From the NCBI RefSeq assembly GCF_024435355.1, contig NZ_JAMJWG010000014.1, forward strand, positions 235,309 to 299,308: a DNA stretch of 64,000 nucleotides, given 5' to 3'. Position numbers and translations under genes: made by a program. Shown here one piece after another: positions 54,833 through 63,461 of this stretch. The DNA is from Streptomyces odontomachi. Lineage in GTDB: Bacteria; Actinomycetota; Actinomycetes; Streptomycetales; Streptomycetaceae. Position 1 is the stretch's first letter, and every line of letters starts with the position of its first letter. The notes beneath the pieces were generated by a model that saw only the letters and a list, made by a program, of their open reading frames with translations, searched no databases and had not been told where the DNA came from.

Positions 54833-55426
54833 ATGACGAGTGAGCCGGAGCAGCAGATCGGGGTGGGGACGCCGGACGCGTTCCAGCGCCTGTGGACACC
54901 CCATCGCATGGCCTACATCCAGGGCGAGAACAAGCCGACCGGCCCGGGCGCGGGGGACGGCTGCCCGTTCTGCTCCATTCCGGGAAAGTCGGACGAGGAT
55001 GGCTTGATCATCAAGCGCGGCACGTACGTCTACGCCGTTCTCAACCTCTACCCGTACAACGGGGGCCACCTGATGGTCGTGCCCTTCCGGCATGTCGCCG
55101 ACTACACGGAACTCACCTCTGACGAGACCGCGGAACTCGCCGAGCTCACCAAGCAGGCGATGACCGCCCTCCGGGTCGCCTCGGGGGCGCACGGCTTCAA
55201 CATCGGCATGAACCAGGGCACCGTGGCCGGCGCCGGCATCGCCGCCCATCTCCACCAGCACGTCGTGCCCCGGTGGGGCGGCGATACGAACTTCATGCCC
55301 GTGGTGTCCCACACGAAGGTGCTGCCGCAGCTGCTCGCCGACACCCGTACGATGCTCGCCCACGCCTGGCCCGCGGACACCGACCAGGCGGTGGGCCAGG
55401 GCCGCGCGGACGAGGATCCGGCGTGA
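54833..55426 (+). CDS. HIT-family hydrolase/diadenosine tetraphosphate phosphorylase-like
   Basis: A 197-residue HIT protein. The HphHphHphph catalytic motif is HLHQHVVPRW, with CPFCSIP as an N-terminal zinc knuckle and NLYPYNGGHLMVVPFRHVADYTEL as another signature. Mycobacterial relatives next to pgsA are Ap4A phosphorylases. ATG at 54833, alternative 54821. It stands downstream of thrS, as in M. tuberculosis, which suggests conserved association with the PI-mannoside region. Confidence 0.9.
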   Translation: MTSEPEQQIGVGTPDAFQRLWTPHRMAYIQGENKPTGPGAGDGCPFCSIPGKSDEDGLIIKRGTYVYAVLNLYPYNGGHLMVVPFRHVADYTELTSDETAELAELTKQAMTALRVASGAHGFNIGMNQGTVAGAGIAAHLHQHVVPRWGGDTNFMPVVSHTKVLPQLLADTRTMLAHAWPADTDQAVGQGRADEDPA

Positions 55427-55442
55427 GCATCCTGGCTCGCAA

Positions 55443-55610
55443 GGCGTGACGGCGGCTCGCACGGTATGACGGTGGCTCGCAGGTGTGACGGTGGCCCGCG
55501 GGCCTGACGGGGGTCTGTTGCTGTAGGGCTGATTCACGCCATCGCGCCATCACGCCATCGCGCTTACCTGCGGCGGTCATGTTGATCTGCGGCTGTCATG
55601 TTGATCCGTG
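55443..55610. repeat. Three short tandem repeats after the HIT gene
   Basis: (1) a 19-20-base unit starting TGACGGYGGC at 55447, 55467, 55486 and 55505; (2) CACGCCATCGCG-type units at 55535-55562; (3) two 19-base units TGCGGCNGTCATGTTGATC (55569-55587, 55588-55606). No gene is seen up to 55854. Confidence 0.8.
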
Positions 55611-55854
55611 GCCGCCGCGTCGGCTCGCTCGCGCCTCGAACAATCCGGGCTCGCGCTCTGCCGGGCTCGGGGGAGTGGTGCCCGGAGGCGTTGCGCGAGG
55701 GGCGGGACTCGGGTGGACGGGCGTACGGATGCCCTGGACGGTCCGGACTCAGGCTGAGCCCGGACCCAAGGCCGACCCGCGCCACGGACACCGCAACCGT
55801 GCACGGTGCCGGACGCCAGGACCGCGGCCGGCCGGCTTGTCGCCGGGCTGGACC

Positions 55855-57522
55855 CTAGGCGTCGTACACATCCGCCTTCCCCGGCGACGGGTCCTGGATC
55901 TGGAGGCTGAGCGCGCCGGAGCGGCTGCCGAACTTGTCCGTGTCGACGCCGTGATCGTCCAGGACCTTGATCGCCGCATTGTGGACCACACGCAGGACGG
56001 GGGTGGCGGTGCGCAGCGCGTCGTCGGCCATGAAGCGGTGCCGCCACGGCTTGTCGGCCCAGGCGTGCCGCAGACCGAAGGGCTCGGGCAGCGACAGGCT
56101 GCCGCCCAGGAAGTCCAGCAGCGGCGGGTAGTACGTGAACGGGGCCCGCACGGCCAGCCTGACCACCTCGTCCGGCTTGACGATCGGCAGGGTTATCTTC
56201 TTGGTCTCCCAGAACCTGATGGGCTTCGCGATCGTCTTCGTCTCCGGCGACGGCCCGCTGGTGAACAGCGAGTGCACCGGCCCCAGCGCATGGCCGGTGA
56301 CCTCGATGCGGAGCGTCTCGTGCAGCACCGTCACCGTGATCAGCATGGTGATCACCAACTGGCCGTCCCAGAGGGTGAACTGCACACCCAGATAGTGCCG
56401 ATCGCCGCTGCTGAACTGCTGCTCGTTGCAGATGCGCTGCACTTCGTGCGGCTTGATCTGGAACGCCTCGACGTCGGAGCCGCTCGGCCGGGAGACACCG
56501 CCCGCGTTCTCCCCGATGGGGGTGACGATCCAGTGCTTTATCGACGGGGTCGGGAAGCCACCGGTGTGCAGCGGGCCGCGCGTCAGCAGGCCCAACTGGT
56601 CGTGGATGGCGCGTATCACGTCCCAGCTGCGGAACGGGTGGATCTCCGTACCGGGATCGCGGGGCACCAGCTCCTCGGCGAGCTGCCAGCTGCCCCACCG
56701 GGTGCCCATGCCGAGGATGCCCTTGGGGCCCGCGTAGAAGACCGTGTTCGACTGCTGCTCGGCGCTCAGCCTGGCCAGGCTCTGGCGTAGCTGCTCGGCG
56801 GCCGTCTCATTGGGGTGGGTGGGCACCGCCTCCGGAATCTTGGGACCGACGCCGCCTCCGGAGAGCAGGCCGGACCACCGGTCGCGGAGATCCTGCGCGG
56901 TGCGCTCGCAGATGCGCCTGGCCCAGTACCAGCCGACGACGGGCGCCACGATGGACAGGCGTCCGTACCACCCCCAGAAACCATTGAACGGGAGCTTGAG
57001 CAGGAAGATCGCGGCCAGCACGCCGAAGGCCAGCAGCAGCGCCGTGGCCAGCAGGGACGAGCGCCGGTCGCTGCTCTTGTCGATCATCCGGCGGACCTGG
57101 AACACCAGCAGCCAGGCCACCAGGCCGGGGAGGAAGATCAGGCCGCACAGCGCCATCACGGCGCTGAGCCAGCTGTCGCGGTGCCGGCGGATGCGGTTGG
57201 CAGCGAGGCAGTGCTCGACGACTACCTGCGGCTCGGTGCCGAAGGACTGGATGAGCGGACTGCGCCCGCCGCCCAGCATCCGCACCTGGACGGCCCGCGA
57301 GAAGGCCTCCCCGAGATTGGGCTTGAACAGGGCGAGCTTGCCCGGATTGACCTTGGACTTGTGCCAGTCGCTGTTGGCGTCGAGGATCTTTTCGACGTCA
57401 CTGTCGCGGTAAGCCGCGGACGCCAGGGCGTGGGTGGCCACGGTCTGGCCGGGTGCACCGGCAAGCGGTACCTGCGCTCCCGGCCTGAAATCGAATACGT
57501 CGTTCGCCACTCCCGCCCCCAT
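55855..57522 (-). CDS. Membrane-associated protein of unknown function
   Basis: A 555-residue protein (ATG at 57522; a GTG at 57510 with a strong GGGGGCGGGA site is a serious alternative). A hydrophilic N-terminus is followed by hydrophobic segments (WLSAVMALCGLIFLPGLVAWLLVF, LLATALLLAFGVLAAIFLL, and WYGRLSIVAPVVGWYW) between about residues 115 and 195, then a long soluble part with VVFYAGPKGILGMG-like NTVFYAGPKG and a mixed alpha/beta character. No recognised domain. It lies downstream of the EF-G-like gene on the same strand. Confidence 0.75.
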   Translation of the reverse strand: MGAGVANDVFDFRPGAQVPLAGAPGQTVATHALASAAYRDSDVEKILDANSDWHKSKVNPGKLALFKPNLGEAFSRAVQVRMLGGGRSPLIQSFGTEPQVVVEHCLAANRIRRHRDSWLSAVMALCGLIFLPGLVAWLLVFQVRRMIDKSSDRRSSLLATALLLAFGVLAAIFLLKLPFNGFWGWYGRLSIVAPVVGWYWARRICERTAQDLRDRWSGLLSGGGVGPKIPEAVPTHPNETAAEQLRQSLARLSAEQQSNTVFYAGPKGILGMGTRWGSWQLAEELVPRDPGTEIHPFRSWDVIRAIHDQLGLLTRGPLHTGGFPTPSIKHWIVTPIGENAGGVSRPSGSDVEAFQIKPHEVQRICNEQQFSSGDRHYLGVQFTLWDGQLVITMLITVTVLHETLRIEVTGHALGPVHSLFTSGPSPETKTIAKPIRFWETKKITLPIVKPDEVVRLAVRAPFTYYPPLLDFLGGSLSLPEPFGLRHAWADKPWRHRFMADDALRTATPVLRVVHNAAIKVLDDHGVDTDKFGSRSGALSLQIQDPSPGKADVYDA

Positions 57523-57876
57523 CGCCGCCCGGTCCGTACTCTTGCGGGCTTTTCCCGACTTCCCTGCCCTGCACACCTGTTGGCCGGGTCATCGGCTTGA
57601 TCAGGTCATCAGCGTATCGGGGACGGGCGATCTCCGGGCGAGCCTGTGGAAAACCTTCCGCCGCTCACCCGCGCACAGCTTCGTCCTCGCGGGCCCACCT
57701 GCGCCCGCCACCTGCTTGCGCCGGCGCCCAGCCAGCGCACGTCCGGCCGACGGAGGTGAGCCGGGCGCGCGTCGGGAAACCACCAGGCACTCACGCCCCA
57801 CACCCCACGATCGGGACACCGTCAGCAGCCGGGCAGGCCTCGCACGACCGGGTGAAGGTCACTCGGACGAGTGAAA

Positions 57877-57910
57877 GCCGCCCGGCCACGGGGGGAGTCG
57901 GCCGGGCGGC
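57877..57910 (-). terminator. Terminator of the EF-G-like gene
   Basis: 11-bp perfect stem (57877-57887 with 57900-57910) 8 bases beyond the stop on the minus strand, loop 12 bases, followed by TTTCAC. Confidence 0.65.
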
Positions 57911-57917
57911 CGGCGGG

Positions 57918-60146
57918 TCACGCCGCCTGGACGGCCTTGTCCCGGATGCGCTCCGCGACCTGCGGCGGCATCGGTTCATGCCGGACGTACTCGCGGCTGA
58001 ACCGCGCCGTGCCGTGTGACAGCGAGCGCAGATCGATCGCGTACCGGCTGATCTCGATCTCGGGGACCTCGGCGCGGATCAGGGTGCGACCGCCCGCTGC
58101 CTGCTCGGTGCCGACGACCCGACCGCGGCGACCCGACAGATCGCTCATCACCGCGCCCACGTAGGCGTCGCTCACCAGCACCCGTACCTCGGCGACCGGC
58201 TCCAGCAGATGGATCCGGGCGTCCGCTGCGGCCTCCCGCAGCGCGAGTGCGCCCGCCGTCTGGAACGCGGCGTCGGAGGAGTCCACCGAGTGCGCCTTGC
58301 CGTCGAGCAGCGTGACCCGCACGTCCACCAGCGGACTGCCGGTCGCGACACCCTTCGCCGCCTGGGCGCGGATGCCCTTCTCCACGGACGGGATGAACTG
58401 CCGCGGCACCGCACCGCCGACCACCTTGTCCACGAACTCGATGCCCCTGCCGCCGGGCAACGGATCCACCTCGATCTCGCAGATCGCGAACTGCCCGTGA
58501 CCGCCCGACTGCTTCACATGCCGGCCACGCCCCGCCGACCTGGCCGCGAAGGTCTCCCGAAGGGCCACCTTGTGCGGCACCAGGTCGACCTGGACGCCGT
58601 AGCGGTTGCGCAGTCGCTCCAGGGCCACGTCCGCGTGCGCCTCGCCCAGGCACCACAGCACGAGCTGGTGGGTGTCCTGGTTCTGCTCCAGACGCATCGT
58701 CGGATCCTCGGCCACCAGCCGGGCCAGGCCCTGGGAGAGCTTGTCGTCGTCGGCCTTGCTGTGCGCCTCGATGGCCAGCGGCAGCAGGGGATCGGGCATG
58801 TCCCACGGCTCCATCAGCAGCGGGGAGTCCTTGGCCGAGAGGGTGTCACCGGTCTCGGCGTGCGCCAGCTTCGCCACACACGCCAGGTCGCCCGCGACGC
58901 ACTCGGCCAGCGGCCGTTGCTGCTTTCCGAACGGCGCCGTCAAGGCACCCATGCGCTCGTCGGCCTCGTGCAGGGAGCCGTTGCCCGAACCGTTGCCGAG
59001 GGCCCGGTCGGCCAGGTCGTGCCCGGAGACGTGCACCGTCTCGTCGGGCCGCAGCGTGCCGGAGAAGACCCGCACCAGCGACAGGCGTCCCACATAGGGA
59101 TCGGACGCGGTCTTGACCACCTCGGCGATCAGCGGACCGTCCGGATCGCAGACCGGCGTGGGACGCGACACACCCTGCGGTGTGGTCACCGCCGGTACCG
59201 GATGCTCCAGTGGTGTCGGGAAGCCGCCCGTGATCAGCTCCAGCAGTTCGACGGTGCCGAGCCCGGTGGTGGACCCCTCGGAGGCCGGAGCAGCGGCCAG
59301 CACCGGGTGGAACACGCCCCGCGCCACCGCCTTCTCCAGGTCCGTCACCAGCGTCGTGACGTCGATCTCGGCGCCGTCCAGATAGCGGTCCATGAGGGTC
59401 TCGTCCTCGCTCTCCGAGATGATCCCCTCGATGAGCCGGTTACGTGCCTCGTCGATCTGCGGCAGCAGTGCCGCGTCGGGCTCGCGCTCCTCGCGTGCAC
59501 CGTTCGCATAGTCGTACACACGCTGTGTCAGCAGGCCGATCAGGCCGGTCACGGGTAGGTGCCCGTCCGCTGCCGGAGCGCCGGACAGCGGTAGGTACAG
59601 GGGCAGGACGGCGTCGGGGTCGTCGGCACCGAAGGCCTCGGCGCACGCCCGAGCCATCTCCTCGAAGTCGGCGCGCGCGGCCTCCAGGTGCGTGATCACG
59701 ATGGCCCGCGGCATGCCGACCGCCGCACACTCCTCCCACACGGCACGCGGCCCGCCGGCGATCCCCTCGACCCCTTCAGCGGCCGAGACAACGAAAAGGG
59801 CCGCGTCCGCTGCCCGCAGACCGGCCCTGAGTTCCCCTACGAAATCCGCGTAACCGGGTGTGTCGAGGAGATTTATCTTGCAGCCGCCCCATTCGAGCGG
59901 CACGAGAGAGAGTTGTACCGAGCGATGCTGCCGGTGCTCGATCTCGTCGTAGTCGGAGAGCGCCGTGCCGTCCTCGACGCGGCCCGCGCGGTTCACTGCC
60001 CCTGTCGTCAGTGCGAGGGCTTCCACCAGGGTGGTCTTGCCCGCTCCACTGTGGCCGACCAGCACCACGTTCCGTACGGACGTGGGGTGGCCGGCCGTCG
60101 CCGCCCTGCCGGCGGCCCCGGAATGGGTGTTCGCCTTGTCGCCCAT
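57918..60146 (-). CDS. Elongation factor G-like protein EF-G2 with altered GTPase motifs
   Basis: A 742-residue EF-G paralogue. Walker A is GHSGAGKTT (31-39) and DTPG (95-98) is intact, but the G2 region reads HRSV (74-77) where EF-G has RGIT, and the G4 NKxD is replaced by THLE (152-155). Domains II-V are recognisable (AARSAGRGRHVKQSGGHGQFAICEIEVDP, IRAQAAKGVATGSPLVDVRVTLLDGKAHSVDSSDAAFQTAGALALREA, MSDLSGRRGRVVGTE). Mycobacterial EF-G2 proteins bind GTP but lack ribosome-dependent GTPase activity. ATG at 60146 with GGGAGGAA. Divergent from pgsA. Confidence 0.93.
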   Translation of the reverse strand: MGDKANTHSGAAGRAATAGHPTSVRNVVLVGHSGAGKTTLVEALALTTGAVNRAGRVEDGTALSDYDEIEHRQHRSVQLSLVPLEWGGCKINLLDTPGYADFVGELRAGLRAADAALFVVSAAEGVEGIAGGPRAVWEECAAVGMPRAIVITHLEAARADFEEMARACAEAFGADDPDAVLPLYLPLSGAPAADGHLPVTGLIGLLTQRVYDYANGAREEREPDAALLPQIDEARNRLIEGIISESEDETLMDRYLDGAEIDVTTLVTDLEKAVARGVFHPVLAAAPASEGSTTGLGTVELLELITGGFPTPLEHPVPAVTTPQGVSRPTPVCDPDGPLIAEVVKTASDPYVGRLSLVRVFSGTLRPDETVHVSGHDLADRALGNGSGNGSLHEADERMGALTAPFGKQQRPLAECVAGDLACVAKLAHAETGDTLSAKDSPLLMEPWDMPDPLLPLAIEAHSKADDDKLSQGLARLVAEDPTMRLEQNQDTHQLVLWCLGEAHADVALERLRNRYGVQVDLVPHKVALRETFAARSAGRGRHVKQSGGHGQFAICEIEVDPLPGGRGIEFVDKVVGGAVPRQFIPSVEKGIRAQAAKGVATGSPLVDVRVTLLDGKAHSVDSSDAAFQTAGALALREAAADARIHLLEPVAEVRVLVSDAYVGAVMSDLSGRRGRVVGTEQAAGGRTLIRAEVPEIEISRYAIDLRSLSHGTARFSREYVRHEPMPPQVAERIRDKAVQAA

Positions 60147-60399
60147 GCTGTTCCTCCCGGTTGTCGGCTCGGTGAGGTCCTGCCTGGCGCGGTCGCACTG
60201 GGGGCCCGCGTTGGGTGGCGGCTCCTGCGGCGCCCGCGGTTGTCCTTCGAGCTTTTCACTCCCTTCCGGGTGCGTCCATACGTCGTACCGCATCCCGACG
60301 GCCTCGGGTGCCCGTCCGTCGCCCCTCGGCGGGCGTGGCTACGATGGGCCATCCGGCGGCCAGCAGGGGCCGCCCGGCCTACGGACCCTCGGGAAAACC

Positions 60400-61065
60400 A
60401 TGCTGAACAAGTACGCGCGTGCGTTCTTCACGCGTGTCCTCACCCCGTTCGCCGCCTTCCTCATCCGTCGCGGCGTCAGCCCCGACACGGTCACGCTGCT
60501 GGGCACGGCCGGTGTGGTGGCGGGCGCACTGGTCTTCTTTCCGCGGGGGGAGTTCTTCTGGGGCACGGTCGTCATCACGCTGTTCGTCTTCTCGGACCTC
60601 GTCGACGGAAACATGGCCCGACAGCTGGGCCGCTCCAGCCGGTGGGGCGCCTTCCTCGACTCGACCCTCGACCGGGTCGCCGACGGCGCCATCTTCAGCG
60701 GGTTCGCGCTGTGGTACGCGGGCCGCGGCGACAACGACATGATGTGCGCCGTCACCCTGTTCTGCCTGGCCAGTGGCCAGGTGGTGTCCTACACCAAGGC
60801 ACGCGGCGAGTCGATCGGGCTGCCGGTCGCGGTGAACGGTCTGGTGGAGCGCGCGGAGCGTTTGGTGATCACCCTGGTCCTGGCCGGGCTGGCAGGCATG
60901 CACACGTTCGGTGTCCCGGGCATTCAGATCCTGCTGCCGATCGGCCTGTGGGTGGTCGCCGTCGGCAGCCTGATCACCCTCATCCAGCGGGTGGTCACCG
61001 TCCGCAGGGAGGCCGCCGAGGCGGACGCCGCCACTGCGGCGCAGAGCAGCGGGGCCCCTTCATGA
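60400..61065 (+). CDS. pgsA: Phosphatidylinositol phosphate synthase (CDP-alcohol phosphatidyltransferase)
   Basis: A 221-residue membrane enzyme. The CDP-alcohol signature D-x2-DG-x2-AR-x8-G-x3-D-x3-D is exact: Asp66, Asp69, Gly70, Ala73-Arg74, Gly83, Asp87 and Asp91. Several membrane segments follow. It makes phosphatidylinositol phosphate from CDP-diacylglycerol and inositol phosphate; the position before patA and pimA supports PI rather than PG synthesis. ATG at 60400. It overlaps patA by ATGA. Confidence 0.93.
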   Translation: MLNKYARAFFTRVLTPFAAFLIRRGVSPDTVTLLGTAGVVAGALVFFPRGEFFWGTVVITLFVFSDLVDGNMARQLGRSSRWGAFLDSTLDRVADGAIFSGFALWYAGRGDNDMMCAVTLFCLASGQVVSYTKARGESIGLPVAVNGLVERAERLVITLVLAGLAGMHTFGVPGIQILLPIGLWVVAVGSLITLIQRVVTVRREAAEADAATAAQSSGAPS

Positions 61066-62180
61066 GCGAACCGGACAGCACCAACGGCACCGTGGAACCG
61101 CGCCCCGCCCACGACACGGCCGGCGCGGACGGCCCGGCGAAGGCCGGCGTGCGGGGCGCAGGAGCCACCGCGACCACCGCCACCACCGGCCAGGCCCTGC
61201 GGAGCCTGCCGCGGCGTGCCGAGGAACACCTGGTCGACGCCCTCTACGGAGTCGGCTGGGGCACCGTCAAGCGGCTCCCCGAGCCCGTCGCCGTACGGCT
61301 CGGCCGCACGATCGCCGATGCCGCCTGGAAGAAGCGTGGCGCGGGCGTGCGGCGGCTGGAGAGCAATCTGGCGCGGGTGCGGCCCGAAGCCGGTCCCGCC
61401 GAGCTCAGCGAGCTCACCAGAGCGGGTATGCGCTCCTACATGCGGTACTGGATGGAGTCCTTCCGGCTGCCCGTGTGGAGCGCGGAGCGGATCAAACACG
61501 GTTTCGACCCGAAGGACGTCCACTACCTCACGGACGGGCTGGCCTCGGACCGCGGCGTCATCCTGGCCCTGCCCCACCAGGGCAACTGGGACCTGGCCGG
61601 CGCCTGGGTCACCACCAAGCTCGAAACGCCCTTCACCACCGTCATGGAACGGCTCAAGCCGGAGACCCTCTACGACCGGTTCGTCGCCTACCGCGCGAGC
61701 CTCGGCATGGAAGTGCTCCCGCACACCGGCGGCGCCGCCTTCGGCACCCTGGCACGCCGGTTGCGCGCCGGCGGGCTGGTCTGCCTGGTCGCCGACCGCG
61801 ACCTGTCGGCCTCCGGGATCGAGGTGAGCTTCTTCGGGGAGCGCGCCCGCATGCCGGCCGGCCCCGCGCTGCTCGCGCAGCAGACCGGCGCCCTGCTGCT
61901 GCCGGTCAGCCTCTGGTACGACGAGACGGCCGTCATGCAGGGCCGGCTGCATCCGCCCGTCGAGGTCCCCAAGACGGGAAACCGGCTGGAGAAGGCCGCC
62001 GTCATGACACAGGCGCTCGCCGACGCGTACGCCGCGGGCATCGCCGAGCACCCGGAGGACTGGCACATGCTGCAACGCCTCTGGATCGCCGATCTCGACC
62101 CGGCCAAGCGACCCGCCGCCGACCGCGACGGGCAGTCCGCACGCGCCGGCGCCGCCGGGCAGGACGGGGAGTCACCGTGA
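61062..62180 (+). CDS. patA: Phosphatidylinositol mannoside acyltransferase
   Basis: A 372-residue LpxL/HtrB-like acyltransferase. The catalytic HxxxxD is His172-Asp177 in LALPHQGNWDLAG, and the RLRAGGLVCLVADRDLSASGIEV block follows. It adds a palmitoyl group to the mannose of PIM1/PIM2 at the inner membrane face. An N-terminal disordered region of 45 residues is rich in Ala/Thr/Gly. It overlaps pgsA and pimA by 4 bases each, so the three are one operon. Confidence 0.93.
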   Translation: MSEPDSTNGTVEPRPAHDTAGADGPAKAGVRGAGATATTATTGQALRSLPRRAEEHLVDALYGVGWGTVKRLPEPVAVRLGRTIADAAWKKRGAGVRRLESNLARVRPEAGPAELSELTRAGMRSYMRYWMESFRLPVWSAERIKHGFDPKDVHYLTDGLASDRGVILALPHQGNWDLAGAWVTTKLETPFTTVMERLKPETLYDRFVAYRASLGMEVLPHTGGAAFGTLARRLRAGGLVCLVADRDLSASGIEVSFFGERARMPAGPALLAQQTGALLLPVSLWYDETAVMQGRLHPPVEVPKTGNRLEKAAVMTQALADAYAAGIAEHPEDWHMLQRLWIADLDPAKRPAADRDGQSARAGAAGQDGESP

Positions 62181-63376
62181 AGATCGGCATCGTCTGCCCG
62201 TACTCCTGGGACGTCCCCGGCGGGGTGCAGTTCCACATCCGCGACCTGGCCGACCACCTGATCGGCGCGGGTCACCAGGTCTCCGTGCTCGCGCCAGCCG
62301 ACGAAGACACCCCCCTGCCGCCGTACGTGGTCTCCGCGGGCCGCGCCGTGCCCGTCCCGTACAACGGCTCGGTGGCCCGGCTCAACTTCGGCTTCCTGTC
62401 GGCCGCGCGGGTGCGCCGCTGGTTGCACGACGGAGCCTTCGACGTCATCCATATCCACGAGCCCAGCTCCCCCTCGCTGGGCCTGCTGACCTGCTGGGCT
62501 GCCCAGGGGCCGATGGTGGCCACCTTCCACACGTCCAACCCGCGCTCCAAGGCCATGATCGCCGCGTATGCGCTGCTCCAGCACGCCCTGGAGAAGATCA
62601 GTGCTCGTATCGCGGTCAGCGAGTACGCCCGGCGCACCCTCGTCGAACATCTCGGCGGGGACGCCGTCGTCATCCCCAACGGCGTCGACGTCGACTTCTT
62701 CGCGCGTGCGGAGCCGCGCCCCGAATGGCAGTCGCGCCAGACCGGGAAGGCCGACGGGGCACCACCGGGGGGCACGATCGGCTTCATCGGGCGCATCGAC
62801 GAGCCGCGCAAGGGCCTGCCCGTGCTGATGAAGGCCCTCCCCAAGATCCTGGCCGCCCGGCCCGGCACCCGCCTCCTGGTGGCCGGCCGCGGCGACGAGC
62901 AGGAGGCCGTCGAGAACCTGCCCGCCGAGATGCGCGGCAACGTCGAGTTCCTCGGCATGGTCAGCGACGAGGACAAGGCACGCCTGCTGCGCAGCGTCGA
63001 CCTCTACGTCGCGCCCAACACCGGAGGCGAGAGCTTCGGCATCATCCTGGTGGAGGCGATGTCCGCCGGGGCACCCGTGCTCGCCTCCGATCTCGACGCG
63101 TTCGCCCAGGTACTGGACCACGGTGCGGCAGGCGAGCTGTTCGCCAACGAGGACGCGGACGCACTGGCCGAGGCAGCGGTGCGGCTGCTCGGCGACGAGG
63201 CACGCCGCGCGGAGCTGTGCAAGCGCGGCAGCGCGCACGTCAGGCGCTTCGACTGGTCCGTGGTGGGCGCGGACATCCTCGCCGTCTACGAGACCGTCAC
63301 GGACGGCGCGGCTTCGGTGGCCGAGGACGAGCGCGCCACCGGGCTGCGTGCACGGTTCGGACTCGCCAGGGACTGA
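62177..63376 (+). CDS. pimA: Phosphatidylinositol alpha-mannosyltransferase
   Basis: A 399-residue GT-B glycosyltransferase of the GT4 family. It begins VKIGIVCPYSWDVPGGVQFHI; the C-terminal domain holds IGRIDEPRKGLPVL, VAGRGDEQ and the EX7E motif within NTGGESFGIILVEAM. It transfers the first mannose from GDP-mannose to PI. GTG start overlapping the patA stop. The C-terminal 25 residues are charged and low-complexity. Confidence 0.95.
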   Translation: MKIGIVCPYSWDVPGGVQFHIRDLADHLIGAGHQVSVLAPADEDTPLPPYVVSAGRAVPVPYNGSVARLNFGFLSAARVRRWLHDGAFDVIHIHEPSSPSLGLLTCWAAQGPMVATFHTSNPRSKAMIAAYALLQHALEKISARIAVSEYARRTLVEHLGGDAVVIPNGVDVDFFARAEPRPEWQSRQTGKADGAPPGGTIGFIGRIDEPRKGLPVLMKALPKILAARPGTRLLVAGRGDEQEAVENLPAEMRGNVEFLGMVSDEDKARLLRSVDLYVAPNTGGESFGIILVEAMSAGAPVLASDLDAFAQVLDHGAAGELFANEDADALAEAAVRLLGDEARRAELCKRGSAHVRRFDWSVVGADILAVYETVTDGAASVAEDERATGLRARFGLARD

Positions 63377-63461
63377 GGGCCACACCACGGCCTGAGGCGC
63401 GCGCCCGGGACACCGCGGCCTCGTCCGGGCCCCGGCAGGGCGCCCCGGTAGCCTGCCGCCC

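Noticed and set aside
59688..61061. A plus-strand protein extending upstream of patA
   Set aside because: The extension is antisense to EF-G2 and lacks any motif; patA begins at the ATGA overlap with pgsA.
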